DNA of 8,458 bases from Candidatus Omnitrophota bacterium (lineage in GTDB: Bacteria > Omnitrophota > Gorgyraeia > B26-G9). Under the pieces are notes generated by a model, which saw nothing but the letters and a program-made list of their open reading frames with translations, made no database searches and was not told the DNA's origin. Of this stretch, positions 1 through 5,331 are shown piece by piece (position 1 is the stretch's first letter; every line of letters begins with the position of its first letter). Made by a program: the position numbers and the translations under genes. The stretch is taken from positions 1 through 8,458 of the forward strand of contig JAGLQQ010000214.1 in assembly GCA_023136735.1 (NCBI GenBank), written 5' to 3'.

Positions 1-89
1 TTAAAATCCGCAAATACAATTTTCCCCCTCTGGTTGATAAGCAAAGGAAAAGTGTTTTCTATTTAGGAGTTGGGGTTTAATTTTATCTC

Positions 90-118
90 TTGACACAAAT
101 TATTATCAGACATAAAAT
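90..118 (+). promoter_or_regulatory. sigma70-type promoter for the PilZ gene
   Basis: TTGACA at 90-95 and TAAAAT at 113-118 are separated by exactly 17 bp, which is close to the housekeeping sigma factor consensus. The expected start of transcription is near A126, giving a leader of about 49 nt before the ATG at 175. Seen in sequence; promoter activity is inferred. The 89 bases before it hold no gene that I can see, only a weak 5-bp A/T hairpin at 47-59. Confidence 0.75.
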
Positions 119-174
119 AATTGTTAGGGGAGACAGTATTTAAAGTTACTTTTTACGGATAAGGAGTGATAGTT

Positions 175-525
175 ATGACTGCCATTGGAACGGTAAACGA
201 ACGAAGAGAAAATTTCAGGAAAAACTCAGAATTTCCTGTTCAACTTAGACAAATTCCTCAAAAAAACGCGGGTACTATTCATAATTCAATGACTCATGAT
301 TTTAGCGAAAGCGGAGTACAGCTTTCGTCTTTTTATTTTTACCCTGTGAATTCTAAGATGATTCTTGAGCTTTTCCCAATGCATGAAATGGAGCCGATAA
401 TGACTGTGGGCAGGGTAGTATGGGTGGAACAGGTTCCGTATCAGGAGAGGTATAATATCGGTATTGAGTTTTCTGATTTGAACGATGAAAGCCGTGTGCA
501 TCTGAGGCAGATAGTAACCGATTAG
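175..525 (+). CDS. small single-domain PilZ protein
   Basis: A 116-residue protein made of little more than one PilZ domain, the family that binds cyclic di-GMP. The first half of the binding signature is RRENFR at residues 10-15 (RRxxxR) and the second is DFSESG at residues 42-47 (D/NxSxxG). The rest reads as the expected beta-barrel strands, ending in the IGIEFSDL stretch at 95-102 that is typical of the fold. No signal peptide or membrane segment is visible, so it should be cytoplasmic. I chose the ATG at 175 because AAGGAG at 161-166 lies 8 nt before it; the in-frame GTG at 166 overlaps that site and is unlikely. It has its own promoter and a gap of about 155 nt to the next gene, so it is probably monocistronic. 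Binding is predicted from the intact motifs; the target it controls is not evident. Confidence 0.85.
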   Translation: MTAIGTVNERRENFRKNSEFPVQLRQIPQKNAGTIHNSMTHDFSESGVQLSSFYFYPVNSKMILELFPMHEMEPIMTVGRVVWVEQVPYQERYNIGIEFSDLNDESRVHLRQIVTD

Positions 526-618
526 CGCTTAATTTTTCCTCGTAATTCTGCACTTTGCAGCAGTTCAAAAAGTATTTTTATCCTCTATTTGTCAAAAAAA
601 CTGGCATAATCTGAAGAA

Positions 619-647
619 TTGACATTAATATTTTCATGTGTTATAGT
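619..647 (+). promoter_or_regulatory. sigma70-type promoter of the bamD-lptE-holA operon
   Basis: TTGACA at 619-624 and TATAGT at 642-647 are 17 bp apart, a near-perfect match to the housekeeping consensus. Transcription should begin near A655. The TTG that would open the longest reading frame of the next gene is itself the first three bases of this -35 box, so that longer start can be discarded. Confidence 0.8.
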
Positions 648-681
648 TATATCCACAAAAATGAAAGGTACCCTGAATAAA

Positions 682-1593
682 ATGAAGAAGATAAGCTGTT
701 TTATTATTGCAATTTTGATCATTATACCTAGCCATTGCTATGGGTTCTGGGTTTGGTCTCCAAAGACCGCTAAGTGGCTTAATCCCTTTTACAGAAATGC
801 TAAAACGCCAAACGAGCAGTTTGAGTGGGCTATGGGTTTTTTTAAAGATGAGAATTATGGCAAGACAGTCTCAGAGCTGCGCAAGATTTTGAAAAGATTT
901 CCTAAGTCAAGCTTTGCTCCTGAAGCGGAGTTTCATATTGCGCTTTGTTATGAAAAACTCAAAAATTCTTATAAGGCATTTTGTATATATCAGAATGTCA
1001 TCGATAAATATCCTTTAAATGAGCGTCTTAATGAGATAGTAGAAAAACAGTATTTAATAGGGGAGAAATTTTTTAATAGAAGGAATTATAGTCTGGCAAA
1101 GAAGATATTTGACCAGGTGCTTATAAATGCGCCTTATAGCAAGGTTTCAGACATTGTGCAGTATAATGTTGGTTTGTGTGAGCTTAGAATGCGCAAGTAC
1201 AGGGAAGCCAGTGATGAATTTGAGTTCCTTCTAGAGAATTATGCTTTTAGTCCTTATGTCGATGATGCTACTTATCAAATTGGGTTTTGCTCTTTTAAGA
1301 TATCTTCTGCTGTGAAAGATTATGATGTTTCTCTGATTGATAAGGCAATTGATGATTTGGAGTATTTCTTAAGAAGGTTTAAAACCAGTGTTTATGTTGC
1401 TCAGTCAGAGAGTTTGCTTAATAAGTTAACGCATAGAAAAGCAGAAAGGATGTTTAATATTGCTTATTTCTATGAAAAACAAAAGAAGAATGTGGCGGCA
1501 ATCAAGTATTATGAGCAAATAGTATACAGCTTTAATAAAACTTCCTGGGCAAAAAAAGCTAATTCTAGACTCAAGCCTTTAAGGGCTATCTAA
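682..1593 (+). CDS. bamD: BamD-like TPR outer membrane assembly protein
   Basis: A 303-residue exported protein made of tetratricopeptide-like helix pairs, resembling BamD (YfiO/ComL), the TPR scaffold of the machine that inserts beta-barrel proteins into the outer membrane. Residues 1-21 form a signal peptide with a hydrophobic run FIIAILIII. The mature protein opens with an aromatic FWVWSPKTAKW segment. At least five helix pairs follow, roughly at 43-75, 80-112, 121-152, 157-190 and 195-233, with a last one at 252-285; each has the usual alternation of small and aromatic residues. The cysteine at 19 sits in PSHC, not a good lipobox, so lipid anchoring is uncertain. ATG 682 is preferred: the promoter at 619-647 puts transcription start near 655, leaving almost no leader for ATG 661, while AAAGG at 664-668 precedes 682 at a rather long distance (13 nt). 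First gene of an operon with lptE and holA. It could instead be another TPR periplasmic protein of the YbgF/CpoB kind. Confidence 0.75.
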   Translation: MKKISCFIIAILIIIPSHCYGFWVWSPKTAKWLNPFYRNAKTPNEQFEWAMGFFKDENYGKTVSELRKILKRFPKSSFAPEAEFHIALCYEKLKNSYKAFCIYQNVIDKYPLNERLNEIVEKQYLIGEKFFNRRNYSLAKKIFDQVLINAPYSKVSDIVQYNVGLCELRMRKYREASDEFEFLLENYAFSPYVDDATYQIGFCSFKISSAVKDYDVSLIDKAIDDLEYFLRRFKTSVYVAQSESLLNKLTHRKAERMFNIAYFYEKQKKNVAAIKYYEQIVYSFNKTSWAKKANSRLKPLRAI

Positions 1594-1604
1594 GGAGTTA
1601 TTTC

Positions 1605-1667
1605 TTGAATCGGCCCAAACAATGGGTGAGTTTAATATTTGGTGGGAATTCTATTGAAAAGAATTAA
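1605..1667 (+). CDS. possible 20-codon leader ORF overlapping the lptE start
   Basis: AAGGAG at 1592-1597 overlaps the bamD stop codon and is the best ribosome binding site in this part of the operon. Seven nt after it is a TTG (1605) opening a 20-codon frame that ends in TAA at 1665-1667, just inside lptE and in a different frame from it. The lptE frame itself is blocked by a TAA at 1633-1635, so this site cannot start lptE directly. It may be a coupling ORF that delivers ribosomes to lptE. Alternatively it is chance. The peptide has no recognisable features. Confidence 0.3.
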   Translation: MNRPKQWVSLIFGGNSIEKN

Positions 1668-2157
1668 TATATTTAATATCCTTATTTGCTGCATCTTGTT
1701 TGTCAGTGGTTGCGGTTATACGACAAAAGCGTATAATCTCCCCAGCTCTATCAAAAGCGTTTATATCCAGACACTTAAAAATAAGACCAATGAGCCTAAT
1801 TTGGAGAATGAGCTAAAAACAAAACTTATAGCTTCTTTTCAGGACGATGGACATTTGAATATCGCTCCTAATGATGAAGCGGATGCTGTTTTTAAAGGGG
1901 AAATTATCAGGTATACTCGTCAGGCGATGCGTTATACCTCGGATGCGTCTGTGCAGGAGTACAGATTGAATATAGTAGTTAATTTCCAGTTTATTGACCT
2001 ATCATCAGGAAAGACGATTGTCAAAGCAAGTAATTTTTCAGGCAATGCCTCCTACTATTTAAGCGGTGCTAAAGCAAAATCAGAAATTACTGCTAGAGCT
2101 GAGGCACTTGAAAACCTTTCTCGTCTAATGTTAAACAAAATCATCACATTATGGTAA
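1654..2157 (+). CDS. lptE: LptE-like LPS-assembly lipoprotein
   Basis: A lipoprotein of about 167 residues that fits LptE (RlpB), the outer membrane partner that plugs the LptD barrel and helps deliver LPS to the cell surface. From TTG 1654, residues 1-19 are a lipoprotein signal with lipobox VSGC and the lipidated cysteine at 20, followed by GYT, a common opening of the family in diverse phyla. The core has the expected alternating pattern: a strand with SVYIQTLKN, a helix with LENELKTKLIASF, then strands GEIIRYTR and YRLNIVVNFQFIDLSSGK, and a C-terminal helix. Sequence conservation in this family is low, so the call rests on lipobox, length, fold pattern and position. TTG 1654 is favoured because GGTGGGA (1641-1647) lies 6 nt before it; TTG 1639 or GTG 1642 are alternatives. 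It overlaps holA by 7 nt; lptE-holA adjacency is also known from E. coli. Confidence 0.8.
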   Translation: MKRINIFNILICCILFVSGCGYTTKAYNLPSSIKSVYIQTLKNKTNEPNLENELKTKLIASFQDDGHLNIAPNDEADAVFKGEIIRYTRQAMRYTSDASVQEYRLNIVVNFQFIDLSSGKTIVKASNFSGNASYYLSGAKAKSEITARAEALENLSRLMLNKIITLW

Positions 2158-3152
2158 AGTCCTTAACATACTGGGATATCCTCAAAAATATTAAATCAAA
2201 GAAAATTGATAAGCTATATCTGTTTACTCAGGAAGAGCTGTTTCTGAAAAGACAGGTGGAGGAGCTGTTAAAGGCTGAGGTTGTAGATACTGCATCAATT
2301 GATTTTAATTATAATGTTTTTTATGCGGAAGATGCGACTGTTGATGAAGTGCTGGATACCATAAAAACAAATCCATTTCTGGGGGAAAGACGTCTTGTAA
2401 TTTTAAAAAACGTTGAGAAATATTCTGCTTATGAAAAAAAACTTATCGCGTTTCTGAAAAATCCTGCATTGAAAACAGTTTTTGTTATGGAAACGACAAA
2501 AAAAACAACGGATAAGTTTGTTAAAAAAATCACCCCATACGCGACTGTTGTAGAATTTGTCTCATTGAAGGGACCTGCGCTTAATAAATGGATAGCTGAT
2601 TATGCTTTGGGCAAGGGTAAAAGGATTTCATTTGAGGGGATAGCAATATTACTTGAAAAAGTTGGGAATGAGCTTGATACGATTATTAATGCTCTTAATA
2701 AGCTTCTTCTTTATGCGGGCGATAATATGATAATCTCTGAAATGGATATCGAGTCTTTGATCAAAAAGACCCGGCAGGATACGCGTTTTACATTTCTAAA
2801 CGCTCTGATGAATAAACAGACAAGCAAAGCGCTTGAAATGGCAAATGAACTTTCAAGAAATGGAAAGCATGCAGCAGATCTTATTGGGCTGATAAACTGG
2901 CAGATGAAACGCATAGAAAGCGTAAAAGCGCTTGCAGGTGACGGATATAGTAAGGACAGAATGGCCAAAGAGCTTAATATGACGCCATATGTTTTCAATA
3001 TTGTTCACAAGCAGTCAGCACTTTTCTCTTCGCGGGAAATCCAACGGGGGTTTGAATTGTTACTTCTTTCTGATGTGTCAATAAAACAGGGGCTAAAAAG
3101 CCCCGGTTTGACATTAGAAACACTTATAGTGCAGCTGTGTACTAATAAATGA
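2151..3152 (+). CDS. holA: DNA polymerase III subunit delta
   Basis: A 333-residue protein matching HolA, the delta subunit of the clamp loader that opens the sliding clamp and loads it on primed DNA. Length is normal for the family (about 330-345). Residues 1 to about 140 correspond to the degenerate AAA+ domain I, with the family hallmarks YLFTQEELFLKRQ (23-35) and the PFLGERRLVILKN stretch (75-87). Residues about 141-210 fit the lid domain, and about 211-333 the helical collar domain, including the typical LIGLINWQMKRI segment at 244-255. As expected for delta there is no functional Walker A motif. The ATG lies inside the last codons of lptE (ATGGTAA, 7-nt overlap) with no convincing ribosome binding site of its own, so translation is probably coupled to lptE. 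It ends 20 nt from the convergent rpsT stop, an arrangement seen in many bacteria. No clear terminator hairpin fits in that 20-nt, T-rich gap (3153-3172). Confidence 0.93.
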   Translation: MVKSLTYWDILKNIKSKKIDKLYLFTQEELFLKRQVEELLKAEVVDTASIDFNYNVFYAEDATVDEVLDTIKTNPFLGERRLVILKNVEKYSAYEKKLIAFLKNPALKTVFVMETTKKTTDKFVKKITPYATVVEFVSLKGPALNKWIADYALGKGKRISFEGIAILLEKVGNELDTIINALNKLLLYAGDNMIISEMDIESLIKKTRQDTRFTFLNALMNKQTSKALEMANELSRNGKHAADLIGLINWQMKRIESVKALAGDGYSKDRMAKELNMTPYVFNIVHKQSALFSSREIQRGFELLLLSDVSIKQGLKSPGLTLETLIVQLCTNK

Positions 3153-3172
3153 TTGATTTTTTATTTTAATCT

Positions 3173-3451
3173 TTAAGAAGACTTTGTAGAACTAAGCTGA
3201 TGAACTTTCTTTAATAACTGTGCTTTTTTTCTGGATGCTTTGTTCTTATGCATTAGTTTTTGGGTAACAGCTTTATCGATTTTAGAAACAAAACCACTGA
3301 TATCTGTGTTAAGTTTTGTTATATCTTTAGCTGCTAATAAAGAATTCATTTTTTTCTCTTCGACTTTGTATGCTTTTTTCAACGATGTGTTGTGAACTTG
3401 TTTCTTTTTGGATTTTTTTAATTCTTTAATAGCTGATTTCTTTGATGGCAT
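3173..3451 (-). CDS. rpsT: 30S ribosomal protein S20
   Basis: A 92-residue, very lysine-rich protein with the S20 pattern: MPSKKSAIKELKKSKKKQVHN at the start (family: NIKSAxKRxxxxxxRxxHN), a long helical middle, and LMHKNKASRKKAQLLKKV near residues 66-83 (family: GxIHKNxAxRxKSxLxxxi). S20 binds 16S rRNA early in small-subunit assembly. On the minus strand the ATG (3451-3449) is preceded by AAGGAG at 3464-3459 with 7 nt spacing, a strong site. Transcribed alone from its own promoter, convergent with holA and divergent from murJ. A short palindrome lies across the predicted transcription start; S20 is known to repress its own translation in E. coli, but whether this palindrome has any role is unknown. 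Confidence 0.95.
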   Translation of the reverse strand: MPSKKSAIKELKKSKKKQVHNTSLKKAYKVEEKKMNSLLAAKDITKLNTDISGFVSKIDKAVTQKLMHKNKASRKKAQLLKKVHQLSSTKSS

Positions 3452-3467
3452 AAACTTTCTCCTTTCT

Positions 3468-3480
3468 TACGAATTTCGTA
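3468..3480. promoter_or_regulatory. 13-bp palindrome at the predicted rpsT transcription start
   Basis: TACGAA-T-TTCGTA is a perfect 6-bp inverted repeat around one base. It lies between the rpsT -10 box and its ribosome binding site and covers the expected start of transcription (about 3476). A one-base loop rules out an RNA hairpin of full length, so a protein-binding site is more plausible than a leader structure. It could be chance in AT-rich DNA. Confidence 0.35.
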
Positions 3481-3482
3481 AA

Positions 3483-3511
3483 AATATAACACATGAGAGA
3501 AAGGATGTCAA
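3483..3511 (-). promoter_or_regulatory. rpsT: sigma70-type promoter of rpsT
   Basis: Read on the minus strand, TTGACA (3511-3506) and TATATT (3488-3483) are 17 bp apart. This near-consensus promoter predicts transcription from about 3476 and a leader of some 25 nt, fitting a highly expressed ribosomal protein gene. Confidence 0.8.
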
Positions 3512-3534
3512 GGAGTATTTGGATATGTTTGTAT

Positions 3535-3611
3535 AGTCACCAGAGCACCAGGCCACAAGGACACAGGAAAAATAATGACTGGTGACATGAGACTTGTGAC
3601 TTTTTGACTAA
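3535..3611. repeat. two opposed blocks of degenerate 7-8 nt tandem repeats
   Basis: The left block, 3538-3569, is four 8-nt units in register: CACCAGAG, CACCAGGC, CACAAGGA, CACAGGAA. After an A-rich centre (3568-3575) the right block, 3576-3603, is four 7-nt units: TGACTGG, TGACATG, AGACTTG, TGACTTT, with a fifth, TGACTAA, at 3605-3611. The blocks are roughly reverse complements, and the outer GTCACCAG (3536-3543) can pair with CTGGTGAC (3579-3586). It fills most of the gap between rpsT and murJ and is more GC-rich than its surroundings on the left side. I see no promoter for murJ within it. Confidence 0.6.
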
Positions 3612-3627
3612 ATTGGAACAATTTAAT

Positions 3628-5169
3628 ATGAGTGAGCATAAAAAATTATTCAAATCAGCTGGTATCGTCAGTTTCTTCACCCTGATTAGCCGTATATTAG
3701 GGTTTGTACGGGATGTGGTCATTGCCAAGATGTTCGGCACAGGGGCAGCAGTGCAGGCCTTTGTTGTTGCTTTTCGTATTCCCAATACTCTCAGGCACTT
3801 AGTAGGTGAGGGGGCAGCCAATGCAGCGGTTATCCCTGTTTTAAGTGAATATCTGGACAAGAAGGACAATAAGGAGTTCTGGCGAGTTACCAATCTTTTA
3901 CTGAGCACAGTAGTGATTATCCTGGCGGCGATTGCTTTGATCGGGACTCTCCTGGCGCCGTTTATAGTAAGGATTATTGCTTTTGGATTTGTCAATGATC
4001 CCCAAAAACTGGATTTAACGATTCGCCTAACCAGAATAATGTTTTCTTTTATTTTCCTTATTGGCCTATCTGCTTATGTTATGGGCATTCTGAATACCTT
4101 AAAGCATTTTGCGGCACCTGCTGCTGCATCATGTTTTTTGAATATTACTATGATAGTCTTCGGGCTTTATTTGTGTAGGTATTTTCAGGAGCCGATAATC
4201 GGGCTGTCTATTGCTGTGCTTATCGGAGGAGTTTTACAGCTTATTGTTCAGATTCCGGTGCTTATGAAAAATGGCTTTCGCTTTCGCTTTGGGTTTGACT
4301 TTCAGCATCCGGCTATCAAAAGAATAGGGAACTTGTTATTGCCGAGAATGCTGGGCTCAAGTATATACCAGCTTAATGTGTTCGTAGATACCATGTTTGC
4401 AAGCCTGGGTCATATTGTCGGGGAGGGTGCAATAGCGGCACTTTATTACTCAAACAGGCTAATTCAATTCCCGACTGCACTATTTGGCAGTGCCTTGGCT
4501 ACGGCATGCTTGCCTACTTTATCTCAGCAGGCGATAGCCAATGATATGAATAGCTTTAAAAAAACAATTGATGTGTCACTGCGGTCATTGCTGGTATTGC
4601 TTATCCCCTCTTCCATTGGCCTTCTTGTGCTTTCTGAGCCGATTATCAGGCTATTATTTGAGCGTGGTGCCTTTGATTCATTATCTACACAAATGACTTC
4701 TTTTGCCATGGCATTTTATTGTATAGGGCTTTTTGCTTACAGCGGGGCAAGAGTAATGACTTCCTGCTTTTACGCATTGAAAGATACTGTTACCCCAGTA
4801 AAAATAACCTTTATATGTCTTATCCTTAACGTTGTTTTTAATTTTTTGCTTATGCGTGTACTTCAGGTAGGAGGACTGGCTTTGGCGACTTCTATTTCAT
4901 CTATAGCAAATTTCTTTATTCTTATATTTTTACTGCGAAAAAAAATCGGTAATCTAGGCCTTATATCCTTGATTGTTAATACACTTAAAACTTTCTTGAT
5001 CTCATTGGTCATGGGGGCTTTTTGTATACTGGCTTATTCTTTTAGCCGCGTAACTTTAAATAATGGATTGAGCCTGCTGATTTCAATACTTGGTGGAATA
5101 ATAGTCTTCTTCTTAATGGGCTGGTATTTTAAAATATTTCCACCCCGATTTTGGTTTAGACACAGATGA
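3628..5169 (+). CDS. murJ: MurJ/MviN lipid II flippase
   Basis: A 513-residue polytopic membrane protein of the MurJ (MviN) family, which flips lipid II across the inner membrane for peptidoglycan synthesis. Length and about 14 hydrophobic segments fit. Family motifs: SRILGFVRD at 21-29, FRIPNTLRHLVGEGAANAAVIP at 49-70, the YYSNRLIQFPTALFG segment at 273-287 followed by P296, FERGAFD at 344-350, and CFYALKDTVTPVK at 380-392. The charged residues of the central cavity are represented by R22, R28, R50 and others. ATG 3628 is preferred; TTG 3604 lies within the upstream repeat array and lacks a ribosome binding site. The ATG has only a weak GGA (3615-3617) before it. No good promoter is visible between 3512 and 3627. 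Divergent from rpsT; rpsT-murJ neighbourhood is also known in other bacteria. Its stop overlaps an ATG (ATGA, 5166-5169) that opens a 28-codon frame. Confidence 0.95.
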   Translation: MSEHKKLFKSAGIVSFFTLISRILGFVRDVVIAKMFGTGAAVQAFVVAFRIPNTLRHLVGEGAANAAVIPVLSEYLDKKDNKEFWRVTNLLLSTVVIILAAIALIGTLLAPFIVRIIAFGFVNDPQKLDLTIRLTRIMFSFIFLIGLSAYVMGILNTLKHFAAPAAASCFLNITMIVFGLYLCRYFQEPIIGLSIAVLIGGVLQLIVQIPVLMKNGFRFRFGFDFQHPAIKRIGNLLLPRMLGSSIYQLNVFVDTMFASLGHIVGEGAIAALYYSNRLIQFPTALFGSALATACLPTLSQQAIANDMNSFKKTIDVSLRSLLVLLIPSSIGLLVLSEPIIRLLFERGAFDSLSTQMTSFAMAFYCIGLFAYSGARVMTSCFYALKDTVTPVKITFICLILNVVFNFLLMRVLQVGGLALATSISSIANFFILIFLLRKKIGNLGLISLIVNTLKTFLISLVMGAFCILAYSFSRVTLNNGLSLLISILGGIIVFFLMGWYFKIFPPRFWFRHR

Positions 5170-5196
5170 AGAGTGCGAAGATTTTTGAGATGAAAC

Positions 5197-5250
5197 AGTT
5201 ACAAAAAACACAGGCATACTCTCTGTGGTATGTCGAGGATTTTTGTAACT
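5197..5250. other. 54-nt stem-loop after murJ (possible terminator or structured leader)
   Basis: AGTTACAAAAA (5197-5207) pairs perfectly with TTTTTGTAACT (5240-5250), 11 bp. A symmetric 5/5 internal loop follows, then a second stem GGCATAC (5213-5219) with GTATGTC (5228-5234), 7 bp including one G-U, closing an 8-nt loop at 5220-5227. AGTTTTTG (5251-5258) follows directly, so it could act as an intrinsic terminator of murJ, although the stem base is A/T only. It could equally be a structured element in the uvrC leader or a small mobile repeat. Pairing was found by eye. Confidence 0.5.
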
Positions 5251-5254
5251 AGTT

Positions 5255-5297
5255 TTTGCCAAAAAGATTGGTGCTATTCGCTGTGGTTTAAGGCAAA
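5255..5297. other. second, weaker stem-loop before uvrC sharing the loop motif
   Basis: TTTGCC (5255-5260) pairs with GGCAAA (5292-5297), with a 31-nt loop. The loop holds TATTCGCTGTGGT (5275-5287), which matches TACTCTCTGTGGT (5217-5229) of the preceding stem-loop at 11 of 13 positions, exactly 58 nt apart. Both also have an A-run at the same offset (5203-5207 and 5261-5265). The arrangement suggests a tandem duplication of a roughly 58-nt hairpin unit. The 34 bases from 5298 to the uvrC ATG show no strong promoter or ribosome binding site. Confidence 0.35.
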
Positions 5298-5331
5298 TTC
5301 TGGGTTAACGAATTAATCTGAAATTCAAGTC

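Noticed and set aside
1..89. Possible 3' end of an upstream gene or a riboswitch in the first bases
   Set aside because: No coding frame with family resemblance and no recognisable riboswitch core could be seen; only a weak A/T hairpin at 47-59.
548..579. CTGCA-CTT-TGCAG hairpin followed by a T-run after the first PilZ gene
   Set aside because: The stem is only 5 bp and the T-run (575-579) is 14 nt away, so it does not fit an intrinsic terminator well.
3089..3104. Hairpin GGGGCT-AAAA-AGCCCC near the end of holA, terminator-like
   Set aside because: It lies inside the coding region about 50 nt before the stop and is followed by GGTTTGACA, not a T-run. It probably reflects the coding sequence.
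3153..3172. T-rich gap between holA and rpsT as a bidirectional terminator
   Set aside because: Only a 4-bp GATT/AATC pairing can be drawn in this gap, too weak to support a terminator call.
3604..3632. TTGACT (3604-3609) with a -10-like TATGAG 17 bp on as a murJ promoter
   Set aside because: The -10 is poor and transcription would begin after the likely ATG at 3628.
3537..3995. Long open frame on the minus strand opposite the murJ start
   Set aside because: It mirrors the murJ coding sequence, has no family resemblance and no ribosome binding site, and is best seen as a shadow.
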